A stretch of DNA of 64,000 bases, taken from contig OY761615.1 in the NCBI GenBank assembly GCA_963664845.1, forward strand, positions 3,162,001 to 3,226,000, in the 5' to 3' direction. Source of the stretch: CAIYTF01 sp963664845 (GTDB lineage Bacteria > Bacteroidota > Ignavibacteria > Ignavibacteriales > Ignavibacteriaceae). Every line of letters starts with the position of its first letter. Position 1 is the stretch's first letter. The notes under the pieces were generated by a model that saw only the letters and a list, made by a program, of their open reading frames with translations, made no database searches and was not told the DNA's origin. Below are positions 35,178 to 43,910 of this stretch, piece after piece. The translations under genes and the position numbers were made by a program.

Positions 35178-37343
35178 ATGAAAACGTTTATTTTATCCAA
35201 TATATGGTTCTTGTTGCTGCTATGCTTTCTTATTAATGAATATGCTTTGTGTCAGGATAATAGTGGTCTTTGTGGATACTTAAAATCGAGGATTCTGGAG
35301 GAAAGCATCAATCCAGATGATCAGCAACAAGTCATCGATTCCTTGGATGCTTCTGATTTGTATTTAAGGAATCTGTTACTGCAATACTGTGCAGAATGCA
35401 AAATATCGGCTGCAAAACCTAAGTTACTGGAAATGCTTCAAAGATATCCGGATTTTAATAATGCAGATGACCATTATATTCCCAAAATTGAATTAAGGAG
35501 AACTCTGATTTTAAGAGCACTTGTAGCGCTTGAGGATACTTCTATTCACGTAAGCCTTAAATCTGCTATTGATAGTCTAAAGGATGAGAATGCCAGCGCA
35601 AGTATGATTTCCGAGTTCGCAGGTTACCTTATGAAAACATTTAATGATGACTTTGGTTGGGTTACAATGAAGAGTTATTTCCAACCGGGTTCAAAAATAT
35701 GGATTCCGGATACATTTCTTGAACCATTCCTAAATTCTTCACGCTCGGCAGAGGTCGTGTCGATTTTGAATTATATCCTGACGACAAGCGAGAATGCCAT
35801 TAGCAGATGGTCTGCAATTTGTATGATGGGGAAAGTGAATAGTGCAGATGTTACTTCAACAATTTACAGTTTTGCAATTAATGACAGTAGCGGGGCGGTA
35901 AGAAATGCAGCGCGCTCAGCTTTAAAGCGAAAAGGTGAATTGGTATTATATACGCAAGCTTTGAACCAATCTGTTGGCTCAGAGAATGATGACCCTGGGT
36001 TGACTTATGAGGCTATGATTGCCAGTGGTCAAATAGCGCTATACATAAGAGTTGTAAATTTATACACCGGCAATACAGTTCCCAAAGATTCTTTAAACAT
36101 GCTATACCCGCTTGGGAACTATAATTTATATGTCCAAGACGATTCTTTAATAATAAATAATTTGGATACGTTAAAGAGTGCTCTCCAATATTTTAGTGCC
36201 AATTCCTGGATTCGGGGAAATGATCTTGTGGGAGAACTTTCAGTGTATTTGGATCAGGCAAAAACATTTTGGATTCAAAATGACAGCAGCGGGACGGTTT
36301 CTTCAATTGATAGCTTTCGGAGCAGGCTCGTGAATATATTCTGTGATACTACCGTCCTGCTTGGTCATTTTCTGCGGTTTGGTGGGAACTGGCTCCATAA
36401 TGCTCCGGGCGATAGTTTAGTGCCCCAGAATCTCAGAATTAACAAATGGGCGTTGAATTATCTCTATAATGTTGCAATTGTGGTAAAAATGAAGCTGCTT
36501 CATAATTGGAAAATTGAAAAACTGATTGAGTCGGATCCAAGTTCATTAACAGTTGCAAATTTAGAGGCTGCTGTAATAATGAAAGGGAATTGGTTTTATC
36601 CTGGAAATGATTTATTCGTTAATGGCTATGACTGTTACTTTAAGATAGTTTCTGATTCAACAGCTGTAATTCACATTCCATCTGACTTGCTTCAAAAAGC
36701 TCAGAAAATTAAAATATCTTGTATTAGCCCGGTTACGGAATTTGAAAACCATTACTATCTGACCGTTAAACCCCAAATGCATAAGCTTTCCCCCGCCCTC
36801 ACGCTCCCCGGTGCGGGCAGCTTCACCATAGAGGTGCCCGGCAAAGGATTCACACCTAACTCCAAAGTATTGTGGAACGATTCAGCGCGGGTGACAACCT
36901 TTGTTTCCGATTCACTTCTGAGGGCCGTTGTGCTTGAGCAGGATGTTGCTGTGGCAGGAACGTACCGTGTGAGTGTCCTTTGCGGGGACAGCCTTGACGT
37001 TCTTTCCGACTCCCTCCTATTCAAGGTAGTGACCAAACTTCCCAAACCCATCCGCCTTTTGGAGGAATCCATAGCCAATAATTGGGACGATACGTATATG
37101 GTCTGTTTCGGCTATCTTAACGTAAATACGGAAAGCGTCTATATCCCCGTGGGCAGCCGCAATCAGTTCACCCCCGGCGATGCCGACAGGGGACAGACGA
37201 CACTGTTCCTTCCCGGCAGGCAGAAATATGCTTTCTGTGCCCAGATAAATGCGGGGGAAACCGTAACATGGAATCTGCTCGACCGTAAGGCCAAAATCAA
37301 AATCCCGTCCACCGCCAGCAGGAAAAAGAGCATGAATAAATAG
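35178..37343 (+). CDS. Secreted HEAT-repeat-like protein with TIG/IPT-like C-terminal part
   Basis: At 721 aa, it has a signal peptide over about the first 25 residues (hydrophobic WFLLLLCFLI core, ending near ALCQ). Residues 30-260 are helical with HEAT-like character (for example ISRWSAICMMGKVNSADVTSTIYSFAINDSSGAVRNAARSALKRKG in part). The middle has no recognised domain. Residues 535-615 look like an IPT/TIG Ig-like fold (GKGFTPNSKVLWND, RAVVLEQDVAVAGTYRVSV). The last 80 residues carry FGYLNVNTESVYIPVGSRN, GDADRGQ and FLPGRQ, a motif found at the ends of many bacterial extracellular proteins. Base composition changes sharply near 36,760: by hand count, 14 of 60 bases are G/C at 36121-36180 but 39 of 60 at 37141-37200. 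Confidence 0.65.
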   Translation: MKTFILSNIWFLLLLCFLINEYALCQDNSGLCGYLKSRILEESINPDDQQQVIDSLDASDLYLRNLLLQYCAECKISAAKPKLLEMLQRYPDFNNADDHYIPKIELRRTLILRALVALEDTSIHVSLKSAIDSLKDENASASMISEFAGYLMKTFNDDFGWVTMKSYFQPGSKIWIPDTFLEPFLNSSRSAEVVSILNYILTTSENAISRWSAICMMGKVNSADVTSTIYSFAINDSSGAVRNAARSALKRKGELVLYTQALNQSVGSENDDPGLTYEAMIASGQIALYIRVVNLYTGNTVPKDSLNMLYPLGNYNLYVQDDSLIINNLDTLKSALQYFSANSWIRGNDLVGELSVYLDQAKTFWIQNDSSGTVSSIDSFRSRLVNIFCDTTVLLGHFLRFGGNWLHNAPGDSLVPQNLRINKWALNYLYNVAIVVKMKLLHNWKIEKLIESDPSSLTVANLEAAVIMKGNWFYPGNDLFVNGYDCYFKIVSDSTAVIHIPSDLLQKAQKIKISCISPVTEFENHYYLTVKPQMHKLSPALTLPGAGSFTIEVPGKGFTPNSKVLWNDSARVTTFVSDSLLRAVVLEQDVAVAGTYRVSVLCGDSLDVLSDSLLFKVVTKLPKPIRLLEESIANNWDDTYMVCFGYLNVNTESVYIPVGSRNQFTPGDADRGQTTLFLPGRQKYAFCAQINAGETVTWNLLDRKAKIKIPSTASRKKSMNK

Positions 37344-37354
37344 TTTGTTATATC

Positions 37355-37412
37355 GGGCTTGGCTGCTCTTCTCCAATTCTTTGAGAGAGAGGGAGAAGGG
37401 CAGCCCGTGCCC
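37355..37412 (+). terminator. Long stem-loop after the HEAT/TIG gene
   Basis: GGCTGCTCTTCTCC (37361-37374) pairs with GGAGAAGGGCAGCC (37392-37405), with one T-G pair, extended by GGGC (37355-37358) with GCCC (37409-37412). No T-run follows, so it may be a palindromic repeat doing duty as a terminator. Confidence 0.5.
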
Positions 37413-37542
37413 GGCTTGAGACCAGGTATCCCATTTCCGGCGTTCTTCCTAAAATTTCAAGCCCTCTGCCGCCTTGTCATAATTCAGAATATTGCCTAAT
37501 TTTACAACAGGCTTTTATTCAAATCAATTTTGGGAATTTATA

Positions 37543-38889
37543 ATGAATATATTGAAGCTGACCACACTCCTGATTGCGCTAAGCCTGCAGGCATTTGCCC
37601 AGTTCTCTCAAAACAAAAATTTATGCAGTGTATTCAATGAAATGCCCTTTGCCGAGGTCAATAACGGAGGAATGGGCAGCAACGGATTTGATTCGCCGTT
37701 GGGGCCTTTTAATCCTCAATGCTTTGCCAACGAGAAGCAGTTTCAGGTTTCGGTTGGAATGCTTTCCTCTGTCGGTGGAACAGGCGATAATTTGTTAAAA
37801 AAGAATGAAAGCTATGACATGGTAACTCCCGGCACGAGGCTTTATAATAATAACAGGGACTTTTTACCAGAGATTGCTGTTAAATATCACAACAAGTATG
37901 GCAGTGTTCAGCTAAATCTGTTTTATACTCTCTCGGGTAACTTTACCAAATCGAACAGATGGTGGACAACTGCTTTTGCTATTGAACCTGCAAACGACCC
38001 CTATTATAATACGGGGCACGGTCATCTCACCGGGGACGTTTTGGAGTCTCTTTCCCCTCAATTCATAACGCGGAATACGGTGCTGCAACTTTCTGTATCT
38101 GGCTATATTGGAGAGAACGTATCCGTTACCGGAGGTTTCTATACTAACCGGTATCTGGAACAGATAAATGCAGGCGACCCTCAATTTACGGTTACCAAAC
38201 TGTATACAAACTATTTCGATAATGTACAATTCCTGCTTGGGGTTAATTACCGGAACCGGAATGGATTTGCATTATATTTACTGGGGCACAGCCAATCTTC
38301 TAAAACACCTCTCCGCCCAGATGACCTTGCTCCTTTTGGTGCGGATACACCGCCGAATAAAGGGGTAGTAAACTTCCCAGGAATGGTTGCTTACGGATTT
38401 CAGTTTAACCCTTTGGGTTATTTAAAAGCATCAGTGGAAATGACTCATACTTTTTTGGTCTCCGATAATATGAAACGCGATTATTATATCCTGGATGGGC
38501 AATTGTCGTCTACTTATGCTAACTACACCTTTGAACATAGCGTGCATAATTATGAGGCTGCGTTCGGATTGCAATTTACGCCTGATGATCATTTCAGTTT
38601 TGGAATCCAATACTCAAGATATCTGAAATATGACAACGAAGCATATAATGATCTGCCTCATTATTTCAATAACTATTATGCAGAACTTTTACGCGGTTCC
38701 CCAACAGCTTTTGACCTTGGTACCCCCAAGAATTTTTACACGGTGAATGTAACAGCCGGGTTCTCATATGCCTATTATACTTTGGGAGTGTATTATCAAT
38801 ATCGCTCACTTGAGTACAGTTTCAATGATTACAATGTTGAAAGCTATTCAACACAATTCGTCAAAGTTGCACTTTCGTTGGGTATATAA
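37543..38889 (+). CDS. Outer-membrane beta-barrel protein
   Basis: 448 aa from the ATG at 37543, which gives a clean signal peptide (MNILKLTTLLIALSLQAFAQ). The open frame reaches back to a TTG at 37492 with no support. The body is rich in alternating aromatic strands, for example VQLNLFYTLSGNF, VTGGFYTNRYL and HFSFGIQYSRYLKY. It ends FVKVALSLGI, a typical last barrel strand. The overall look recalls FadL/OMPP1-type or general Bacteroidota barrels, but no family signature is certain, so the cargo is unknown. It may be a lineage-specific porin. A REP-like palindrome follows. Confidence 0.65.
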   Translation: MNILKLTTLLIALSLQAFAQFSQNKNLCSVFNEMPFAEVNNGGMGSNGFDSPLGPFNPQCFANEKQFQVSVGMLSSVGGTGDNLLKKNESYDMVTPGTRLYNNNRDFLPEIAVKYHNKYGSVQLNLFYTLSGNFTKSNRWWTTAFAIEPANDPYYNTGHGHLTGDVLESLSPQFITRNTVLQLSVSGYIGENVSVTGGFYTNRYLEQINAGDPQFTVTKLYTNYFDNVQFLLGVNYRNRNGFALYLLGHSQSSKTPLRPDDLAPFGADTPPNKGVVNFPGMVAYGFQFNPLGYLKASVEMTHTFLVSDNMKRDYYILDGQLSSTYANYTFEHSVHNYEAAFGLQFTPDDHFSFGIQYSRYLKYDNEAYNDLPHYFNNYYAELLRGSPTAFDLGTPKNFYTVNVTAGFSYAYYTLGVYYQYRSLEYSFNDYNVESYSTQFVKVALSLGI

Positions 38890-38924
38890 ACACCTGGGAA
38901 ATTGCTTGAATAAATCAGGCGATT

Positions 38925-38951
38925 GTAGGGGCACAAAATTTTGTGCCCCTG
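38925..38951 (+). repeat. REP-like palindrome, copy 2 (arm variant)
   Basis: GTAGGGGCACAAAA and its complement form a perfect 24-base palindrome at 38927-38950. Relative to the other copies the arm changes from GGTTC to GGCAC, and the opposite arm changes in step (GAACC to GTGCC), which supports a selected hairpin. The left flank is TTGTAG as in copies 1 and 4. The rest of 38890-39241 has no gene. Confidence 0.75.
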
Positions 38952-39125
38952 TTTTTGCGGGAAGCACCGTTACGATAATATTACCGCAAATAGCAATGGC
39001 CAACTTTAAAACCCTTCCGTTCCATTCCACACTGATCCATTCGGACGCCTAAACCCCGTCCACAGAGGGGACCCAGCCCGTCCCAATTCATCTCCTCGCA
39101 GCGGTCTGCCCGATGCGTTAAACCT

Positions 39126-39158
39126 GTTTCAAACCACCCCGGATTTGCGTATCTTTAG
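39126..39158 (+). promoter_or_regulatory. Candidate Bacteroidota-type promoter for engB
   Basis: TATCTTTA (39150-39157) fits the -7 element TAnnTTTG at seven of eight positions counting both N positions. TTT at 39126-39128 lies 21 bases upstream. The -33 element is weak. Confidence 0.35.
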
Positions 39159-39241
39159 AGCACTCAATTGTATATAAAACCATTATTTCTGCCCCAAATT
39201 GGTGCGGGGAGGATGGATCCAGGTAATTAACACAGGCAACA

Positions 39242-39829
39242 ATGAACCTAAAAGTAGAATTTATCGCGTCCGCATATAATCTTGATCAACTACCAAAGTT
39301 AAGGCTTCCTGAGATAGTGCTTTGTGGTCGTTCAAACGTGGGGAAATCATCTCTCCTGAACACCATTTCCGCCGGCAAGGCAGTGGCAAAAGTAAGCTCC
39401 ACACCGGGCAAGACCGAGTCGGTGAATTATTTCCTGTGCGAAGGCAAATTCTATCTGGTTGATCTCCCCGGTTACGGCTATGCCAACCGTGATAAAAAAA
39501 CGGTGGAAAGCTGGGGTAAAATGATCGATATGTATTTCAGAAATTCCGGACAAATCAAGCGGGCAATTCACCTCATTGACAGCCGTCATCCGGCTCAGAC
39601 GAGTGACATCGACCTTGAAGTCTATTTCAGCAATCTTAATCTGCCATCCTTCCTTGTACTCACAAAGTCAGACAAGCTTAACCAGTCTGAAAAATCGGCC
39701 TCCCTTAAGCTGGTAAAAAGCACCTACGAGGCTGCCTCCAACCCTGAAAATTACCAATTCTTTTCCTCGACGAACGGCGATGGGAAAGATCAACTGATTA
39801 AACGAATTTTACACCTCGCAGTGAAGTGA
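39242..39829 (+). CDS. engB: Ribosome biogenesis GTP-binding protein EngB (YsxC/YihA)
   Basis: This 195-aa TRAFAC GTPase is needed for late 50S assembly. G1 is GRSNVGKSSLLNTI (residues 30-43), G3 is DLPGYGYA and G4 is TKSDKL. The start MNLKVEFIASAYNLDQLPKLRLPEIVLCGRSN is family-typical in length. It stands between a non-coding gap and the GAF/GGDEF gene, same direction, 78 bases apart. Confidence 0.93.
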   Translation: MNLKVEFIASAYNLDQLPKLRLPEIVLCGRSNVGKSSLLNTISAGKAVAKVSSTPGKTESVNYFLCEGKFYLVDLPGYGYANRDKKTVESWGKMIDMYFRNSGQIKRAIHLIDSRHPAQTSDIDLEVYFSNLNLPSFLVLTKSDKLNQSEKSASLKLVKSTYEAASNPENYQFFSSTNGDGKDQLIKRILHLAVK

Positions 39830-39907
39830 TTTTCAAAATATTAATTGTATATTTACATTCTTAATTCATCAAAATGACCAGCTAAGAGAATAAACGAATA
39901 CAGCGTA

Positions 39908-41758
39908 ATGAAAGGCGTAACTTTAAAACGTGTTTTGATTTTTCTGCTTCTCATAGCGCTGGGGATAGTTATATTTAAAGTTGATTCGATCATCTTCAAA
40001 ATATGCGCCGCTATTCTCTTCATTGCCACCCTTTACTTTATCATCTTTATGCGTCAGACCGGTCAATCCTCGGTGGAATATGATCCCGAAGATATCGACA
40101 TGGACACCTCTTCCATTCTCAACACCCGTGAAACCGGTGACGAAACGGCCTATGGCAACGATGATGAGGGTTTCGTTATTGTTAAAAAGGGCAACCAGCA
40201 TATAGGTCCCCACGCCGGATCGGTTTTTGAACCAGGGGAGGATATTAAAGGGAAATTTGAAGAAATTGCCAATGAATCACTGCCCACGGAGCTGAGCGGG
40301 AACGAACAATTTAATTTTGTCCTTGATAAGGTGCTCACCATCATTCAGCGTACGATGCATGCCTATTCGGTCATCATGTTCTGGTATCACAAGAAGAATG
40401 AAAAAATTTCAATTGAACGGTTTGCTTCCACCTCAAACGATCTGAGTGCAAAGCGGAAATTCGAAATGGAAGACGATTTTATAAGCCAGATAATGGTTTC
40501 CGGTGTGCCGCAGCTTCGCAACAGCGTTTCATCAACCGCGGAAGCGGACGTGATCAGATATTATACGAAAATACAGGGCATCCGCAGCGTTATCGGTGTG
40601 CCCATCTATTATAACGAGAAACTGATTGGTGCGCTTGTACTGGATGCAAAGCAGGCCGATGTGTTCGGGATGGAAACCATCTATGAGCTTGGAAGATTTG
40701 TTCGGCTCATCACCATTACCATCAATTTGTTTGAAGAGCGTTTTCTTGAAACGCTTTCAAAAACCCGGCTCAAGGGCATTTTGCAGTTCATGGCCCCGGT
40801 CAACTCCATCAAGAGCGAGCGGGATGTTTTCAGGATTGTGAAAGACAGCATTCCCACCATGTTTGAATGGGATGCCTTTGCCTTTGTATACTATGACAAT
40901 GAACTTGAAAAATTTATAGTGGCTGACACGCTTAATAAAACCTCTTTGCAGTTCGTGGGTGCCAATCTTGAGATAGATATGAAGCACACCCTGGTTGGTA
41001 AGGCACTCACCACGGGAAACGCAGGGATCATCGAGGACACATCAACGGAAGTATATAAACGCTTCAACATGCACGAAGAGGTAAGTTTCGAGGGCTCTTT
41101 CCTCTGTGTTCCGTTGCTCTATCAGTCCCAGGTTTATGGTGCGCTTTGTTTCGAAAGCCTGCGGAAAAACGCGTATGGTGACGATGACGTCAAGTACGTA
41201 AAAAGTGTTGCATCAGTGCTCGGGTTTATTGTATATTCATATTCGGTGCAGGTGGCCCTCAAGAATCTTGGGGCCTATGACCTAGAGACAAAGCTTTTTA
41301 ACAAAAAAATGTTCAAGACCTTGCTCGAAATGGAGCTTGAGAAGAACAACCAGGTTCAGACCCCTTCAACGTTGGTGCTGTTAAAGGTGGATGACTTCAT
41401 CGAGCAGGAATCACTGTTCGAGGAAAGTCCTTTGCTGAAACTGGCGCAGGGCATCACGGAGCTTCTGAAATCTGACTTGCCGCCAACCTCGTTGTTGGGC
41501 AGGATCAGTGACCGGATCTTCGCGATTTATTTCTTTAATGCAACGGCAAATGATGTATTCCTGCTTGCAGACAAATTGCGTCTGAAGATTGCGCGGATGA
41601 ATTTCCCCGCTATCGGAGCCAGAACATCGTTCACTGTTTCATTAGGTGTGGCATCGTGCACCGGACGCACTTCAGTTGATGATGCGTTCGGCAACGCTCA
41701 TATGGCACTGAATAAGGCAGTGTCCGATGGCGGCAATAAGACGATAAATATTAATTAG
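39908..41758 (+). CDS. Membrane-anchored GAF-GAF protein with a degenerate GGDEF domain
   Basis: This 616-aa protein has two close transmembrane helices at residues 8-25 and 28-46, then an acidic linker. A first GAF domain follows at about residues 130-280 (IRSVIGVPIYYNEKLIGALVLDA) and a second at about 300-450 (FLCVPLLYQSQVYGALCFES). The last part (about 455-616) has the diguanylate-cyclase fold: YDLETKLFNKKMFKTLL matches DxLTGLxNR, and TVSLGVASC matches the SxGVA strand. The active-site loop, however, reads GRISDRIFAIYF instead of RxGGDEFxxxx, so it probably cannot make cyclic di-GMP and may sense nucleotide or protein partners. Its stop is close to deoB (23 bases), suggesting co-transcription. 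Confidence 0.85.
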   Translation: MKGVTLKRVLIFLLLIALGIVIFKVDSIIFKICAAILFIATLYFIIFMRQTGQSSVEYDPEDIDMDTSSILNTRETGDETAYGNDDEGFVIVKKGNQHIGPHAGSVFEPGEDIKGKFEEIANESLPTELSGNEQFNFVLDKVLTIIQRTMHAYSVIMFWYHKKNEKISIERFASTSNDLSAKRKFEMEDDFISQIMVSGVPQLRNSVSSTAEADVIRYYTKIQGIRSVIGVPIYYNEKLIGALVLDAKQADVFGMETIYELGRFVRLITITINLFEERFLETLSKTRLKGILQFMAPVNSIKSERDVFRIVKDSIPTMFEWDAFAFVYYDNELEKFIVADTLNKTSLQFVGANLEIDMKHTLVGKALTTGNAGIIEDTSTEVYKRFNMHEEVSFEGSFLCVPLLYQSQVYGALCFESLRKNAYGDDDVKYVKSVASVLGFIVYSYSVQVALKNLGAYDLETKLFNKKMFKTLLEMELEKNNQVQTPSTLVLLKVDDFIEQESLFEESPLLKLAQGITELLKSDLPPTSLLGRISDRIFAIYFFNATANDVFLLADKLRLKIARMNFPAIGARTSFTVSLGVASCTGRTSVDDAFGNAHMALNKAVSDGGNKTININ

Positions 41759-41781
41759 GAGCGGTTATTAATAACTTTTAT

Positions 41782-42927
41782 GTGATAGTTTTAGACGGTG
41801 TCGGGATAGGTGAACTTCCGGACGCCGCCGATTATTTTGATTCCGGCAGTTCAACACTGTATAATATATCAAAGGCAGTCAAAGGTCTTTCATTGCCAAA
41901 TCTCCGGTCATTCGGTTTGGGCAACATCAGCGAGATCATTGGCGTTGAGCCGGTATCGTTTCCGACGGCTTCATTCGGCAAGCTTGCCGAAGTATCCAAA
42001 GGCAAAGACTCAACCACCGGGCATTGGGAGCTTGGCGGCATTCAGATCGATTTTGATTTTTCGTATTTCCCCGCGGGTTTCCCGCGTGAAATGATGGAGA
42101 AATTTCTGGACCTGACCGGATGTAAAGGATTTCTTGGCAACAAGGCTGCTTCCGGAACAGAAATTATTAAAGAATTAGGCGACGATCACGTCAGAACAAA
42201 ATATCCTATTGTTTACACATCAGCCGATTCTGTGTTCCAGATTGCGGCTCATGAGGATGTGATCCCGCTTGAAAGACTATACGAGATTTGTAAAATAACG
42301 CGTGAAAAGGTGCTTGATTACCCCTACGTGGTTGGCAGAGTGATAGCGCGGCCATTCACCGGTGCATCCGGCGAATATAAACGCACAACCAACCGTAAGG
42401 ATTTTTCGATGGATCCGCCGGCTGCAACCATTTTGGATTTTCTTTATGACGCCAAGATCCCGACCATTTCTATCGGGAAAATTAGTGAGCTTTTTGCCAA
42501 CCGGGGCATTTCCCGGAAAGAAGTTTCCAAGTCGAACGCGGAAGGATGCAACATTCTTCTCAGGCTTTCGACATCGGTAAAAAACAGTCTTGTTTTTGCA
42601 AATTTAGTTGATTTTGATGTCTATTTTGGGCACCGGAACGATCCCAAAGGATTTGCCGATGCACTAAGGTCTTTTGACAACTTTTTGCCGAAATTCCTGG
42701 AAAAACTTGATGAAACAGACGCTCTGGTTATCACGGCAGATCACGGAAACGATCCGACTACGCCCAGCACCGACCACAGCCGGGAATATATACCCTTGCT
42801 GTATTACCGTAAAGGCCAGTTCGGCAAGGATCTCGGAACCAGAAAAACGTTTGCAGACGTTGGAAAGACCATTGCTGACTATTTCAAAGTCGATACTGAC
42901 TTAAAAGGAACATCGTTTCTAAAGTAG
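41782..42927 (+). CDS. deoB: Phosphopentomutase
   Basis: It interconverts (deoxy)ribose 1-phosphate and 5-phosphate in nucleoside breakdown. Alkaline-phosphatase-superfamily metal motifs are complete: LDGVGIGELPDA, GKDSTTGHWE (Thr nucleophile), TSADSVFQIAAHE, VYFGHRNDPKGFADAL and TADHGNDPTTPSTDHSREYIPLL. Coordinates start at the first conventional start codon, GTG 41782, but this cuts into the first beta-strand. An ATT at 41767 lies 5 bases after AGGAG (41757-41761) and would add NNFYV before VIVLDGVG, giving the usual N-terminus, so the true start may be ATT. It lies upstream of a PIN protein and two microcompartment vertex proteins. Confidence 0.93.
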   Translation: MIVLDGVGIGELPDAADYFDSGSSTLYNISKAVKGLSLPNLRSFGLGNISEIIGVEPVSFPTASFGKLAEVSKGKDSTTGHWELGGIQIDFDFSYFPAGFPREMMEKFLDLTGCKGFLGNKAASGTEIIKELGDDHVRTKYPIVYTSADSVFQIAAHEDVIPLERLYEICKITREKVLDYPYVVGRVIARPFTGASGEYKRTTNRKDFSMDPPAATILDFLYDAKIPTISIGKISELFANRGISRKEVSKSNAEGCNILLRLSTSVKNSLVFANLVDFDVYFGHRNDPKGFADALRSFDNFLPKFLEKLDETDALVITADHGNDPTTPSTDHSREYIPLLYYRKGQFGKDLGTRKTFADVGKTIADYFKVDTDLKGTSFLK

Positions 42928-42932
42928 AGCAG

Positions 42933-43151
42933 TTGAATAATTCCACCGGGATCAGTTGGCGCAGCAAATATACTGATGAACAATTGCAACAGGTGCTGGA
43001 GAACGCGCTCTCTGCCCATGGCTCAATTGCCGCTGGTGCAGTTGCGGAAACCATCGCGACGGTGCAGGATAAGCCGGTGGACGTGATTCAGGGCTTTCTG
43101 GATGCGAAAGGTGCATTTGGCGCTGCCCGGGAAGAACATGGGTGCGGTTGA
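42933..43151 (+). CDS. Small hypothetical protein overlapping the PIN gene
   Basis: A 72-aa frame from TTG at 42933, five bases after deoB. It ends inside the next gene (10-base overlap). The sequence has a short charged start (SWRSKYTDEQLQQVLENAL) and an Ala-rich middle. I do not recognise it. The overlap and the downstream PIN domain recall antitoxin-toxin order, but nothing DNA-binding is visible, and the TTG start is weakly supported. Confidence 0.45.
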   Translation: MNNSTGISWRSKYTDEQLQQVLENALSAHGSIAAGAVAETIATVQDKPVDVIQGFLDAKGAFGAAREEHGCG

Positions 43152-43558
43152 ACGCATTGCAATTTCTCCTGGATACTGACGTTTTGCTTGAGCATCTGAA
43201 TTGCCCAAAAGAGGGGAAACCCTCGGTTCTGGAGATGCTGGCAGCTCAGGGACTGTGTTTTACCACAGTTCTCAACGCAACCGAATTGTTTCTTTGTGCA
43301 TCTAATGATGGTGAGAAAGAAGCGGTTTTCAGGTTGCTTTCTGCAATTCATGTGCTCGGCATTCATCAGCGGTATGCGCTTCAGACATCTGAATTGCGCA
43401 AAATAAGCCAAAATGTGCGGGATTTGCTTTTTTTATCGGTAGCGGCAAACAATAAACTGCCCGTAATTTCGTTTGAACCGGAGAAATACGGGGGCTTTGC
43501 GGTCCCGCTACCAACAGAGTTAAAAGGTACTACGTACCTTACAGAAGGAAAACAATGA
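43142..43558 (+). CDS. PIN-domain protein
   Basis: At 138 aa it has PIN-fold features. FLLDTDVLLEHL carries the first Asp, TTVLNATELFLCA the conserved Thr/Glu strand, and RDLLFLSVAANNKLPVISFEPEKYGGF the third acidic residue and last strand, where the usual terminal Asp is replaced by Glu. PIN proteins are metal-dependent ribonucleases, often VapC-type toxins. It starts with GTG at 43142, overlapping the small ORF before it, and its stop overlaps the next ATG (ATGA at 43555). Tight coupling to microcompartment genes is unusual. Confidence 0.75.
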   Translation: MRLNALQFLLDTDVLLEHLNCPKEGKPSVLEMLAAQGLCFTTVLNATELFLCASNDGEKEAVFRLLSAIHVLGIHQRYALQTSELRKISQNVRDLLFLSVAANNKLPVISFEPEKYGGFAVPLPTELKGTTYLTEGKQ

Positions 43559-43827
43559 TATTAGGAAAAGTTATCGGATCAGTTTGGTCCACAAAAAAAG
43601 ACGAGAGCCTCGTTGGTTCCAAGATATTGATTGTGCGTCAGTTAGACCTTGAACTGAAGGAATTGAGCAACTTTACCATTGCGGTTGACAGTGTTGGTGC
43701 CGGCGAAGGTGAAATTGTTCTGGTTGCCACCGGAAGTTCGGCCCGGCAGACGACAATAACCAAAAATAAGCCCATTGACGCCGTAATTATGGCAATTGTG
43801 GACAAATTGGACGTTCACAAGAAGTAA
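43555..43827 (+). CDS. EutN/CcmL-family microcompartment vertex protein (1)
   Basis: At 90 aa, it starts MILGKVIGSVWSTKKDESLVG, the EutN/CcmL signature. The core AVDSVGAGEGEIVLVATGSSAR is the conserved pentamer loop, and it ends with PIDAVIMAIVDKLDV. Such pentamers cap the corners of bacterial microcompartments. It overlaps the PIN gene by 4 bases and is followed after 83 bases by a second family member. No BMC-H or BMC-T hexamer gene is in the window. Confidence 0.92.
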   Translation: MILGKVIGSVWSTKKDESLVGSKILIVRQLDLELKELSNFTIAVDSVGAGEGEIVLVATGSSARQTTITKNKPIDAVIMAIVDKLDVHKK

Positions 43828-43850
43828 CCCCGGTAGGACTTATTTTTGAA

Positions 43851-43881
43851 TTGAAATATTCGGGATAATTCCCTACTTTTG
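43851..43881 (+). promoter_or_regulatory. Bacteroidota-type promoter before the second vertex gene
   Basis: TTG (43851-43853) and TACTTTTG (43874-43881) are 20 bases apart, an exact fit to the -7 consensus TAnnTTTG and within the normal spacing range. Transcription would start around 43888, leaving a 5' leader of about 20 bases before the ATG at 43911. It would serve the vertex gene, rpoD and the NlpC gene. Confidence 0.6.
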
Positions 43882-43910
43882 CATTCCACTTTAAAGTTAG
43901 ATTTTTACGC

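Noticed and set aside
34856..35200. A 114-codon minus-strand frame
   Set aside because: No ribosome-binding site, no recognisable domain, overlaps the start of the well-supported gene at 35178.
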